DNA of 64,000 bases from Stieleria marina (GTDB lineage Bacteria; Planctomycetota; Planctomycetia; Pirellulales; Pirellulaceae), in the NCBI GenBank assembly GCA_007741555.1, contig CP036526.1, forward strand, positions 1,922,001-1,986,000, in the 5' to 3' direction. Both the position numbers and the translations under genes were made by a program. The notes beneath the pieces were generated by a model. That model did not search any database. It saw only the letters and a list, made by a program, of their open reading frames with translations, and was not told where the DNA came from. Of this stretch, positions 18,790-28,212 are shown piece after piece; within the stretch, counting starts at the first letter, position 1; every line of letters begins with the position of its first letter.

Positions 18790-19306
18790 CGCAACCTCCT
18801 GTGGTGCAAGTGAAAGAAAACGGTCGAGCAGCAAACAGAATTTGCTGCCAATGAAAACTGCCGGTCGCAACGGTGCTGTTTGAAAAACAAAGTGTCTTGG
18901 CGGGACCGGGGGTCACGCATTCCAACCGGGCGACAACAAAGACGCGGTTGTCGGCGGGACGTTCGCGTTTTCGTAGGCAATTCGGACGGAAAATCACTGC
19001 GTCGTTTCAGCTTTGTGTACCACCCTCATTGCTGTTCTTTTGTTTTTAACAGTCGGCGTCGAACTGCAAGAAACGGCGGGTTTTGCGAAGGAAAGCCTGT
19101 CGCAGCCATGTTTTCGCAGAAAAGCAGCAGGACGCTGTGGATTCATTTCGCGCCCGCACGTTTAAAATAGAAGTGCCTGAATTGTTCGGCGCTCGTGATT
19201 AGTTTCACAAGCTGAATCAACAGTTCGGCTGCGACAACGGACCTTTCCGGCACTAAACTTAAAAGCCTCTTCTCCTTATCAAAAAACGCTCCTAAAGACC
19301 GCCAAA
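18790..19306. other. 517-bp divergent promoter region
   Basis: Separates the minus-strand small membrane protein from the plus-strand sigma factor operon, so both promoters should lie here. A 96-codon open frame (18880-19170, plus) is Arg/Cys/Phe-rich, has no ribosome-binding site and no similarity I recognise, so I do not call it. AT-richer patches occur at about 19020-19055 and 19240-19290, near where the sigma operon promoter would be expected. No certain operator or RNA seen. Confidence 0.4.
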
Positions 19307-19984
19307 ATGGTCACCAGCTCCTCTGGCAGCGTCCCTGACAATTCGAACCGCTTTTATCACGACAATTCGCAATTGTTCTGCGACTTACTTTCGCGTGCGC
19401 GGTCGGGCGATCTTGATGCTCTTGGAAAACTGCTTCAGTGGTACGTCAATTACTTAAGCATCCTGGCATCGTCGCAGATGGATCGGCGTCTTCGTGGTCG
19501 GATGAATTCGTCGGATGTGGTCCAAGAGGCGATGTTGGCCGCGCATCGCGACTTTGGCGATTTTCGCGGCGGCAGCCAGGGCGAACTGCTTGGCTGGCTT
19601 CGTCAGATTTTGATTCACACACTGCACCGAATGTTTGCCCGGCATTTTGCCGCGGAAAAGCGAGATGTGCGTCGCGAGCTTTCCTTGGACGAATTTTCGA
19701 TGGGGGTCGAAGAATCGGCTTGCAACCTTGCCGCGATTTTGCCAGCGACTTGCGAATCGCCCAGCGGTCCGATGCAAGCCCGTGAAGACGCCGTTTCGCT
19801 TGCCAATCAATTGGAATGTTTGTCGGCACCGTACCGCGATGTGATTGTATTCCGAGTGTTGCAAGGGTTGTCGTTTGACGAGATCGGTTTGCAGATGCAA
19901 CGCAGCAGCGGAGCCGTTCGCATGTTGTGGTTGCGGGCGTTGGAGTCGTTCAGAAAGCAATGCGAGGTAACTGATGAAAACTAG
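19307..19984 (+). CDS. ECF-type RNA polymerase sigma factor
   Basis: 225 residues. Region 2 lies at about 20-105 (SGDLDALGKLLQWYVNYLSILA, then SDVVQEAMLAAHRDFGDF, the core-binding and -10 recognition helices). Region 4 is at about 165-220 (ECLSAPYRDVIVFRVLQGLSFDEIG, followed by RSSGAVRMLWLRALESF, the -35 recognition helix-turn-helix). It matches the planctomycete sigma-70/ECF group usually encoded next to Ser/Thr kinases. The stop overlaps the kinase start by 11 bp, so synthesis is coupled. There is no anti-sigma factor gene; control is probably by the partner kinase (inference). Its promoter targets are unknown, possibly including its own operon. Confidence 0.9.
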   Translation: MVTSSSGSVPDNSNRFYHDNSQLFCDLLSRARSGDLDALGKLLQWYVNYLSILASSQMDRRLRGRMNSSDVVQEAMLAAHRDFGDFRGGSQGELLGWLRQILIHTLHRMFARHFAAEKRDVRRELSLDEFSMGVEESACNLAAILPATCESPSGPMQAREDAVSLANQLECLSAPYRDVIVFRVLQGLSFDEIGLQMQRSSGAVRMLWLRALESFRKQCEVTDEN

Positions 19985-22817
19985 CGAACAGTTGTCAAAT
20001 TTGGGATCCCAATGCGATGCCCTGCCAAGGGATGACGCCTTGAGTCGCGCAAGTGCGCAGCTGACTGATCAGCAACAGCAGCGTTTGACTTACTTGTTGG
20101 ACGATTACTTGGCTGGGTTAGAGAACGGTGTTTCGCGAAACGTTGACGAAATTTGCGAAGCGAATCCAGATTTGGCGGACGCCATCCAAGCGTACTTGGT
20201 CACGATAAAAAAACTGTATGGCTTTGCCGCCGGGATGCGTGGTGCTGCCGCGATCGAAGCAGCAGCCTGCGAAAACGTCGGTGCCGAAGGTTCTGATCGA
20301 ACGTTTCGTGATTTTCAGCTCGATGATTTCAAGATCATCCGCGAACTAGGCCGCGGTGGCATGGGGATCGTCTACGAAGCACACCAACAGTCGATCAATC
20401 GCCGCGTCGCGCTAAAGATTTTGCCGATGGCGTCGATGTTGGATGAACGCCAGTTGTCGCGATTTAAGAACGAATCGCGGGCCGCCGGTCAGCTTCAGCA
20501 TCCGCACATCGTGTCGGTGTTCAGTGTTGGTTCGGACCAGGGTATTCACTACTACACCATGCAGTTGATCGACGGCACGCCGATTGATGCCTGGATTCAG
20601 CAGGAACGTGATCGCTGCGAATCAAACAGCCGCGTCGATTGGCGTCGCTGTGTGACATGGGCCATCCACGCGGCCGACGCATTGCACTGTGCTCACGAAA
20701 ACGGAATCGTTCACCGCGATATCAAACCATCGAACTTGATTTTGGATGCCAGTGACAAAATCTGGGTCACTGATTTCGGTCTCGCACGTTTTCACACGAA
20801 CCAAACATTGGGGAATCGGGCCAGCTTAGACAGTGGCAATCCGCAACAGTCCGGTGCAAAGCGGGATCGTGTTCAACAGGCATTGACGCATAGCGGTGAT
20901 TTGCTGGGCACCATTCGCTACATGAGTCCCGAACAGGCGACCGGTCACAGCGAACTGATTGATCACCGCACGGATATCTATTCGTTGGCAGCCACTCTGT
21001 TCGAACTGCTAACGTTGGAACCAGCCGTCGAAGGTGAAAATGGACCGTCGTTGTTAAGCAAGATCGCTTCTGAATCAACCCGGAAGCTAACCTCCATTCG
21101 AAGTGATCTGCCAACGGATCTGAGTGTGGTGTTGCAAAAGGCGATGGCGAATTCCAAGGATGATCGCTACTTCACAGCGGACCAGTTTGCAGTCGATTTG
21201 CGAGCCGTACTAGACGGCCGCGCCACCGTCGCGAGACCACCATCGTGGATCAGTTTGACGGGGCGCTACGCTGCGCGGCACAAGCGAGTCGTCACCGCAA
21301 GTGTTTTGGCGACTGTGGCGGCGTGCATTGGATTGATCGTCGGCAGCGCGATGATCCTGAGCGAAAGTCAAAAAGCAAAAACCAGCGGCATGCAGGCGCA
21401 GCAGTATTTCAACCAGGCACGCGCGACCGTCGACCACCTAGGGACCGACGTCGCGACTCGGCTTGCATCGGTGCCCGGAGCCGAACGGATTCGACAAGAC
21501 CTGCTGCACGATACGCTGCAGTACTACGAACAGTTTGTTGCACAAGCGTCCCACGACCCGAGCGCCGTGGGAGATCTGGCACGGACTTATCACCGGATCG
21601 GTGTGCTTACCACCGAACTGCACTCGTCTCAGCAAGCGGTGCCGCACTTTCAGCGCAGCGTAGATCTGTACGCACAGGTCATCGACGCCGATTCAGATTT
21701 GATTGACGATGAAATCCTGCATCAGTCTGCTGAAAACCTCAATTCGCTTGGTCTCGCTTTGGTCGACGTTGCTCGGACAGCCGAGGGAGCCAAGGCTTAT
21801 GCTCAAGCTCGGGCGATTCAGCAGTCACTGGTCGACAAGCAACCTGGCAATATCGATTTTGCGACACAGTTGGCTTTGATTAAGAACAACACCGGTTTGT
21901 TGGCTCGTCACCAAGGCGATCTCGAATCGGCTCGGCAGTGGTTTGCTGACGCCAATGACCAGCTCGAATCCCTTGTGGAACGATGCAAAGCGAATGGTCA
22001 ATTGGTCGACGACAAGACGCTTCGAACGCAGTCCGCAGCACTTGCCAATGCCAGTTCGGTTCTGTTGGACACAAAGCCAAAATTGGCGATCGGTTTGCTT
22101 GAACAAGCGATCGCCATTCAGGCATCACTTGCGCTGACATCAAGTCACCGACTACGTGTCTCGCAAGAGATTGCGGCGCTGTACAACAATCTGGCTTCGG
22201 CCTATTCATCGATTGGAAACGTCGACCAGGCCGACATCGCCTACCGGCGTGCCATCGGTCTGCAACGCAAATTGCATGCGATCGCACCGTTGGCCAGTGA
22301 TCACGGACGTGCCTTGGCGATCAGCCTGAATAACTTAGCGATGACGCGGCAAAAGCAGTCACGCCACTCCGAAGCCGCCGATCTGATCACCGAAGCGTTG
22401 TCGCTTCAGGGAGGATTTTTGGGCGGCGACAAGCGATCCGCCGCGGATCAAAGTCGGCTGGGAGCGATGCTGCACAACCAAGCGATTTCGGCATTGGCAT
22501 TGGAGCAGTTAGCGAATGCCGAACGGTTGTTCAAGGAAGCGATCAAACAGCAAAACGCCGCACTGGTTGATTCACCCACGCTATCGAGTGCAAGGGTTTT
22601 CTTGGGGCAGCACTACTCCCAACTTTTGAAGTGCCAACTGCGTTTAGAGCGTTGGCATGAATTGGCTGCCACGACGAAGGCTTACCATGACATCGCCAGT
22701 CAAACACCGGGGGATATGGCGGTCTTTCGGCAAGATTTGGCCGAAGCAGGCCGGTTGATGCCTGCGGATTTGCGACGCAGGCTGACGCATTCAAACGCCA
22801 GCGAGGTAACCCAATGA
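19974..22817 (+). CDS. Transmembrane Ser/Thr protein kinase with C-terminal TPR repeats
   Basis: 947 residues. Residues 38-80 hold the helical region typical of planctomycete kinases (LLDDYLAGLE, NPDLADAIQAYL). Kinase domain 119-415: Gly loop GRGGMG (126-131), Lys148, HRD 247-249, DFG 267-269, SPE 318-320. A 30-residue polar insertion sits in the activation loop between DFG and the GT of subdomain VIII. A single membrane helix (439-462) is followed by about 480 residues of TPR-like helical repeats (for example ALYNNLASAYSSIGNVDQADIAYRRAI), predicted outside the cytoplasm. All catalytic residues are present. It overlaps the sigma factor gene upstream (11 bp) and the next gene (4 bp, ATGA). Likely role: sensing through the TPR part and phosphorylating targets, perhaps the sigma factor. 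Confidence 0.93.
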   Translation: MKTSEQLSNLGSQCDALPRDDALSRASAQLTDQQQQRLTYLLDDYLAGLENGVSRNVDEICEANPDLADAIQAYLVTIKKLYGFAAGMRGAAAIEAAACENVGAEGSDRTFRDFQLDDFKIIRELGRGGMGIVYEAHQQSINRRVALKILPMASMLDERQLSRFKNESRAAGQLQHPHIVSVFSVGSDQGIHYYTMQLIDGTPIDAWIQQERDRCESNSRVDWRRCVTWAIHAADALHCAHENGIVHRDIKPSNLILDASDKIWVTDFGLARFHTNQTLGNRASLDSGNPQQSGAKRDRVQQALTHSGDLLGTIRYMSPEQATGHSELIDHRTDIYSLAATLFELLTLEPAVEGENGPSLLSKIASESTRKLTSIRSDLPTDLSVVLQKAMANSKDDRYFTADQFAVDLRAVLDGRATVARPPSWISLTGRYAARHKRVVTASVLATVAACIGLIVGSAMILSESQKAKTSGMQAQQYFNQARATVDHLGTDVATRLASVPGAERIRQDLLHDTLQYYEQFVAQASHDPSAVGDLARTYHRIGVLTTELHSSQQAVPHFQRSVDLYAQVIDADSDLIDDEILHQSAENLNSLGLALVDVARTAEGAKAYAQARAIQQSLVDKQPGNIDFATQLALIKNNTGLLARHQGDLESARQWFADANDQLESLVERCKANGQLVDDKTLRTQSAALANASSVLLDTKPKLAIGLLEQAIAIQASLALTSSHRLRVSQEIAALYNNLASAYSSIGNVDQADIAYRRAIGLQRKLHAIAPLASDHGRALAISLNNLAMTRQKQSRHSEAADLITEALSLQGGFLGGDKRSAADQSRLGAMLHNQAISALALEQLANAERLFKEAIKQQNAALVDSPTLSSARVFLGQHYSQLLKCQLRLERWHELAATTKAYHDIASQTPGDMAVFRQDLAEAGRLMPADLRRRLTHSNASEVTQ

Positions 22818-24310
22818 GAAACCAAATTCAATCGCGACGCCGACTGCGACTAGAACGTTTGGAAGGCCGCGCGCTGATGAGTGCCGACGCGTTTGGTTGG
22901 ATGGGCGACCAACCGTTGAATTATGATCGCGCGTTTGAATCCGCAGCACGGCAAGTGGATCAAACCAGGGGCCGAACCGATAGCCAACAATTGCAGTCGC
23001 GGCAGTTTCGCGGTTTGGAGAACGCAAGTCGTCTTTCGCCCAACGATACGGCGGTCGATTCGCAACGTGCGGACCGAGTCTTTCGTGAAGGCGTTTCGTT
23101 ACACCAGGAGCGTCCATCGCACGGGCAACCGCTAAGCCATCCGTCCCGTTCGCAGAATCACCAGCCAACTAATAGCGTATTGGTTGTGTACGTTTTCACT
23201 CCGGTATCTCAAGCAAGATCGATCGGCTCGGAGAATACGTTTGGCGTTAGCGGCCTTGCTCCAACGAACAATGCCATCGTGGTTTCGTCGTCCGGTCCGA
23301 ACAGTAATGAAATACTTTCCTTGGGTTCGGGCGGTTTGACAGGTAGCACTTTGCAGTCATCGCCGCAGGGAGAATTCGTCGCGCCGAACTCGGAACGGGA
23401 CGAAGTACAACGCGATGGGCAACCGCCCAGTGACGGACCACTCTCTACTGAGGGGCGACTTTCGACTGAGAGTCCGGAGCGGCAGGCGGTCGCGTCTGAT
23501 CTCTCCATTGACACGTCGAGTGAAACGGCATCTGCATTGAGTCGAATCAGCGCCACGAACGAAGTGGTCTTGGTATCCCTGACCCAAAGCGATTGGGGGA
23601 AGTTCTCGTTTGAGACGGGGGCTCTCACTACCGAGGGGCTGGGCGGCGACAGTCTAGATGCCGCGTCGCAAACGAACCGAGGATCGGGGTTTTTAAGGAG
23701 AATTGATGAAGCGATACGCCAATCGGGAATCGATTCTTGGTTGGACCAATCCGAAGCCACGGAATTTGGTTTGGCGGATTTGGACGATTTGATCGAGCAG
23801 TTGAGCCAAGCGGATTCCGCACAGCCTGGGGGCGCTGCTAGGTCCGTCGGTGGCGAAATCTACGACCGAGTGACCTCTTCATCGAACAATGCCTGGCTCA
23901 ACTCGATCAGCGAAATGATTCGAATCGAACCCAACGCCGGTCTGTCGGCTAGTTCGGGTATCGAGTTGGATGCAGAGAGCGACGAGGTGCCTCGGCCATG
24001 GGCTGCTGGCATCGGAATGTATCGGGCATTCGATTTTGCCGGAATGCAGACGCAGTTCGGTGATGCCGTCGCCAATGTTTCCGTACCGATCGATTCGGGG
24101 GCCTGGAATTTAACGGGCGATTGGACCGACACTCGAGAACTGTCACCCGGGTTAATCGAAACGCCCATCGTATCGCTCAACACTTCCATCGCCGTTGGGT
24201 TAGCCGTGGGAGTGCTAGGCATTCAGTACTTTCGTGGTCGCTTACGCGGGCAGCACGATCAGCACTCGTACATCACACACGTTGGTTCCGGTCGGTCCGG
24301 TGGTCAGTAG
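22814..24310 (+). CDS. LEPR-XLL-like exported protein with C-terminal membrane helix
   Basis: 498 residues. The N-terminus RRRLRLERLEGRALMSAD matches the LEPR-XLL-type leader (Arg-rich, LExLExRxLLSAD) found on large planctomycete surface proteins. The middle is low-complexity Ser/Gln/Asp/Gly-rich and has no recognised domain. Near the C-terminus there is one hydrophobic helix (about residues 465-482) and a short Arg/His/Gly tail, so the protein is probably anchored. It is coupled by ATGA to the kinase gene and is the third gene of the sigma-kinase operon, which makes it a candidate sensor partner, kinase substrate or output protein (inference). Its last 69 bp overlap the 3' end of the convergent glycerate kinase gene. 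Confidence 0.7.
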   Translation: MRNQIQSRRRLRLERLEGRALMSADAFGWMGDQPLNYDRAFESAARQVDQTRGRTDSQQLQSRQFRGLENASRLSPNDTAVDSQRADRVFREGVSLHQERPSHGQPLSHPSRSQNHQPTNSVLVVYVFTPVSQARSIGSENTFGVSGLAPTNNAIVVSSSGPNSNEILSLGSGGLTGSTLQSSPQGEFVAPNSERDEVQRDGQPPSDGPLSTEGRLSTESPERQAVASDLSIDTSSETASALSRISATNEVVLVSLTQSDWGKFSFETGALTTEGLGGDSLDAASQTNRGSGFLRRIDEAIRQSGIDSWLDQSEATEFGLADLDDLIEQLSQADSAQPGGAARSVGGEIYDRVTSSSNNAWLNSISEMIRIEPNAGLSASSGIELDAESDEVPRPWAAGIGMYRAFDFAGMQTQFGDAVANVSVPIDSGAWNLTGDWTDTRELSPGLIETPIVSLNTSIAVGLAVGVLGIQYFRGRLRGQHDQHSYITHVGSGRSGGQ

Positions 24311-25600
24311 TCCGCCGACGGATTGAAAGAAGTGGTACGCATCATTGCGGCGCAGGAAATCTTGCCCATCGAGTCGCTGCTGGACGATTTGTTGGTGGAC
24401 GGCTGCATTGATGAAGGCACCCGCGGCGTCCGTGGGACCGTCTTCGCCATCGGTTCCGCCCGAAAGGATTGCGATGCGGTTCCACTGTTCCGGTGTTAGA
24501 TCTTGTTTTTGCAAATGCAAGTACGCGGCCAAAACCAGTTGTTGATTGCGTCCTCCTTTTCCGCGAATGCTGCTGTCGGCCAAAATTACGGTCGGCTCGC
24601 CGCCAGAGACTTGGCAGATCGGTTGGGTGAAGTCCTCTCGGTCCAGCAGCTTCAAGACTTCTTCGGCCAAATCTTGACCCAAAGACTCCGCTTCGCCTTC
24701 GCATTGGTCTGCTGAACTGGTTTGGGTTTCATATCCCAATTCGACCGCGAGTTCGCCTGCGGCACCGACGGCGACTTGGTTGTTGCCGATTACCAGAGTG
24801 GTGGCGTAGGTCGACTGTGGCGATGATGTGGTGGTGGCTGTTTCTAAAACCCGACGAATGTTCGCTGGCAAAGAATGGGCTTTGTCGTACCGGTCCAAGA
24901 CGTTGATGGCGTCTTGTGCCGTTGACGTATCAGGGACGGTCGGGCCCGACGCGATCAAGTCAAGCGGATCGCCCAGCACATCGGACAACACCAGTGTGAT
25001 CAATTCGCCTGCGCGGCAGGCTCTTAGCAGTCCGCCTCCCTTGATACGGCTCAGGTGTTTGCGAACAGTATTGAGTTCGCCAATGTTGGCACCCGCACCG
25101 CTCAGAAATCGCGTTACGGACTGTTTGTCGGCTAACGAAATTCCGTTCGCGGGAGCCGGCAGCAGCGCGCTGCCGCCGCCGGAAATCAACGCGATACACA
25201 AGTCGGTTTGATCGGCGGTTTGCACTAAATCCAAAATCGCTTGGGTCCCTGTCACGCCGGCTTGGGTCGGTTCATTCACACCGGCAGGCCGAGCGGGATG
25301 GACCGTGATCGAATTCATTGGCGTTTCGGTTCCTTCAGGCACATTGATCCAGCCAATCGTCGGCAGGCAGCCAGCGAGTGCATCGGTTAGTCCGCTGGCC
25401 ATCGCGGTGGCGGCTTTGCCGGCACCGACGACCACGATTCGCTTGAACTGGGACAGATCCCAGCGTTGCTTGCCAATGATCAAGTGTTGGCCGTCGACGT
25501 GCACGACGCTGCTGACCAGTGGTCGCGCCCGGACGGCGTCAACTGATGCATTCCAAATCGAAACGGCGTCTCGGCTGACTTGGGAATCGGAAGTGGGCAT
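24242..25600 (-). CDS. Glycerate 2-kinase (DUF4147/MOFRL family)
   Basis: 452 residues. N-terminal DUF4147 domain (about 20-270) with VVVGAGKAATAMASG, ALISGGGSALLPAP and KHLSRIKGGGL; C-terminal MOFRL domain (about 330-445) with VSGGEPTV, GKGGRNQQLVLAAYL and SGGTDGEDGPTDAAGA. It phosphorylates D-glycerate to 2-phosphoglycerate with ATP in the cytoplasm, feeding glyoxylate or serine-derived carbon into glycolysis. Stop and last codons lie inside the end of the convergent LEPR-XLL-like gene (69-bp overlap). It is divergent from the helicase gene with 115 bp between them. Confidence 0.93.
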   Translation of the reverse strand: MPTSDSQVSRDAVSIWNASVDAVRARPLVSSVVHVDGQHLIIGKQRWDLSQFKRIVVVGAGKAATAMASGLTDALAGCLPTIGWINVPEGTETPMNSITVHPARPAGVNEPTQAGVTGTQAILDLVQTADQTDLCIALISGGGSALLPAPANGISLADKQSVTRFLSGAGANIGELNTVRKHLSRIKGGGLLRACRAGELITLVLSDVLGDPLDLIASGPTVPDTSTAQDAINVLDRYDKAHSLPANIRRVLETATTTSSPQSTYATTLVIGNNQVAVGAAGELAVELGYETQTSSADQCEGEAESLGQDLAEEVLKLLDREDFTQPICQVSGGEPTVILADSSIRGKGGRNQQLVLAAYLHLQKQDLTPEQWNRIAILSGGTDGEDGPTDAAGAFINAAVHQQIVQQRLDGQDFLRRNDAYHFFQSVGGLLTTGPTGTNVCDVRVLIVLPA

Positions 25601-25715
25601 GTCAAATGACCGGGGGATATGACTGGGCGAAACGACAAAGCGGCATGGTTTGTCCCTGCCGGCGTAACCGCGGTAGGTTGGACCTGTCGCGGCGGACTGC
25701 TACAACGATAGCACT

Positions 25716-28178
25716 ATGAGCGAACAAAACGATACGCCTGATCGGGACGCATTGGCAAGCGAGTACTTTGACTTGTTGCCGTTTGAACCGTACCCGGTGC
25801 AGGAAGAATCGCTGCTGGCCTATTTTACCGGTGACCAAGGCGTCTTGGTTTGCGCCCCGACCGGAACCGGCAAAACGCTGATTGCTGAAGCCGCCGTCTA
25901 CGAAGCGCTGCGGACCGGTAAGCGGATGTATTACACGACGCCGCTGATTGCACTGACGGACCAAAAACTGGACGAGCTTCGTGAATCGGCTGTGCGGTGG
26001 GGGTTTGCAGAGGATCAAGTGGGGTTGGTCACCGGGAACCGAACGGTCAACGCCAATGCACCGGTGTTGGTTGTCGTGGCAGAGATCTTGCTGAACCGTT
26101 TGTTGAATCCCGAAGCGTTTGATTTTGCCGAAGTATCCTCCGTCGTGATGGATGAATTTCACTCGTTCAATGATCCCGAACGCGGCATCGTGTGGGAGTT
26201 GACGTTGGCTCTGTTGCCGCCGCATGTGCGAACCATGCTATTGAGTGCGACCGTGGGCAATGCTCTGGAATTTACATCCTGGCTTTCGCGAGCCCACAAC
26301 CGGCGACTCCAATTGGTATCGGGCACGGAACGCAAAGTGCCGCTGCAATATGAATGGATTGACGATGAAATCCTGGGTGATTTTGCAGAGAAGATTGCCG
26401 CAGGCGATGACGAACAACGTCGCACCCCTTCCCTGATGTTTTGCTTCAGCCGTTCGCAGTGTTGGACGAACGCTGAACTGTTGAAGGGAAAAAAACTGAT
26501 CGACAAAGAACGCCAAGGCGAATTGGCCGATTACTTGAACGCGGCCGACATGTCGCGTGGGGCGGGGCCAAAATTGAAGCAAATCCTGATGCGAGGCGTG
26601 GGGGTGCACCATGCCGGCGTTTTGCCTCGCTATCGACGAATGGTCGAAGAGTTATTTCAACGCAAATTATTGAGCGTTTGTGTTTGCACCGAAACACTGG
26701 CCGCCGGTATCAATCTACCTGCTAGGAGCGTTGTGCTGCCGAACCTGTTGAAGGGGCCGCGTGATAAAAAGAAATTGGTCGAAACAGCTTCGGCGCAACA
26801 GATCTTTGGCCGCGCCGGCCGACCACAATTTGACGATCGAGGATACGTCTTTGCGCTAGCACACGAAGACGATGTGAAGATCAATCGTTGGCGTGAAAAA
26901 TACGATTCGATTCCCGAAGACACGAAAGATCCGGGGCTGCTGAAGGCAAAGAAACAGCTGAAAAAGAAGATGCCCAAGCGGCGAAGTGGCGAATCGTATT
27001 GGACGCAGCAACAGTTTGTGCAACTGTACGAAGCCGAATCGGCGAATCTCTCTAGCCGAGGCCGACTGCCTTGGCGGTTGCTGGCCTATTTGTTTGGCAA
27101 AGATCCTGCGGTCCAGCCGATCCGCGACATGGTGGGCAGACGTTTGCTGACGCCGCAGCGAATTGAAGAAGCGCAGCGGGATCTGAATCGCATGCTGATT
27201 ACGTTGTGGTCAGCCGGGTATGTCGAACTGGATCCGAAACCCAAGGCTGCCGCACCAAAGAAAGGACCGCCCAAGAAGGGCGACAAGCAGAAAGCTGATG
27301 CGGCTCAGGCGACGGCAGGTTTGTTTGGCGAACTTTTGGATAAAATGCGGGGTGATGAACCTGCCGACGCAGGCGAGAGCGAAGACAACGATGATCCAGA
27401 GCTGATCGAAAGCCGTGGCTATGAAGTCGATAGCTACAAACCAGTGACGGCGACGCCTACCGATCGCCTGGAACGATTGGTTCATCTGCGAAGTATCAAT
27501 CCGCTGTTTGGCGTCTACTTGGCGGATCAGTTAGCGATTGCTGATCCCGATGAGCGGATTGCTGCGTTGGAGTCCGTGCTGTTGGTTCCCGGGACCGTCG
27601 CGAGATTTACCCGCATGCCGCGAATTGACGAAATGCCGCCGGGCACGTTGGCGACCACGCGTTTGGATCCGCGTCTTTTGCAGTTAGGATTGGCGACAGC
27701 CGAAGAGCTTGGCGCGGTCAGCGAATCCGAAGACGAAGAGGTCACCGATCGTGGTTTTGGTCGCGTAATGTTTGACGAACCGCGAGTGTGGCCGCTTACG
27801 ATCGGCGAAAAAATCTTGCGACTATTCCGCAGCGAATTTCCGAGAGTTCACAATGTTGATGTGCGCCCGGTTTGGATCGTCGGAGACTTGCTCCAATACG
27901 GCGGCGATTTTAATAAGTACGTCACCACAAAAAAACTGCAAAAGGACGAAGGCATCCTGTTTCGTCATTGCCTGCGAATGATCTTGCTGTTGGATGAAAT
28001 GGCCAATGTGCCGCCGGCCGAAACGACCGTGGAAACCTGGGAAGATCCGCTCGACGACATAGCCGAAAAACTGACTGAAACCTGCCGCAACATTGACCCG
28101 GAAAGTACCGATGAGATGCTTTCACAGAGTGGCAGTGAAATGGATGAACTGACGGAAATCGGTCGCCGTAATTCGTAG
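25716..28178 (+). CDS. Superfamily II helicase, Ski2/Mtr4-like with DUF3516-type region
   Basis: 820 residues. Q/I region PYPVQEESLLAYFTG, Walker A APTGTGKT (47-54), DEFH box (146-149), SAT motif III (177-179), and motif VI QQIFGRAGRPQFD (about 362-374). The DExH form and the GRAGRPQFD signature place it with Ski2-like helicases, and the long C-terminal part resembles DUF3516 proteins of actinobacteria and planctomycetes. A Lys/Pro/Ala linker (about residues 505-535, PKAAAPKKGPPKKG) separates the domains. Expected role: ATP-driven unwinding of structured RNA or DNA in the cytoplasm; the physiological substrate is undefined. It is followed by lpxK after 34 bp and likely co-transcribed. Confidence 0.9.
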   Translation: MSEQNDTPDRDALASEYFDLLPFEPYPVQEESLLAYFTGDQGVLVCAPTGTGKTLIAEAAVYEALRTGKRMYYTTPLIALTDQKLDELRESAVRWGFAEDQVGLVTGNRTVNANAPVLVVVAEILLNRLLNPEAFDFAEVSSVVMDEFHSFNDPERGIVWELTLALLPPHVRTMLLSATVGNALEFTSWLSRAHNRRLQLVSGTERKVPLQYEWIDDEILGDFAEKIAAGDDEQRRTPSLMFCFSRSQCWTNAELLKGKKLIDKERQGELADYLNAADMSRGAGPKLKQILMRGVGVHHAGVLPRYRRMVEELFQRKLLSVCVCTETLAAGINLPARSVVLPNLLKGPRDKKKLVETASAQQIFGRAGRPQFDDRGYVFALAHEDDVKINRWREKYDSIPEDTKDPGLLKAKKQLKKKMPKRRSGESYWTQQQFVQLYEAESANLSSRGRLPWRLLAYLFGKDPAVQPIRDMVGRRLLTPQRIEEAQRDLNRMLITLWSAGYVELDPKPKAAAPKKGPPKKGDKQKADAAQATAGLFGELLDKMRGDEPADAGESEDNDDPELIESRGYEVDSYKPVTATPTDRLERLVHLRSINPLFGVYLADQLAIADPDERIAALESVLLVPGTVARFTRMPRIDEMPPGTLATTRLDPRLLQLGLATAEELGAVSESEDEEVTDRGFGRVMFDEPRVWPLTIGEKILRLFRSEFPRVHNVDVRPVWIVGDLLQYGGDFNKYVTTKKLQKDEGILFRHCLRMILLLDEMANVPPAETTVETWEDPLDDIAEKLTETCRNIDPESTDEMLSQSGSEMDELTEIGRRNS

Positions 28179-28212
28179 TGTTGGATAGTCGCCAGTTCGT
28201 AGGCAAGCATTG

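Noticed and set aside
18880-19170. 96-codon plus-strand frame in the divergent region before the sigma factor
   Set aside because: Arg/Cys-rich, no ribosome-binding site, no recognisable pattern.
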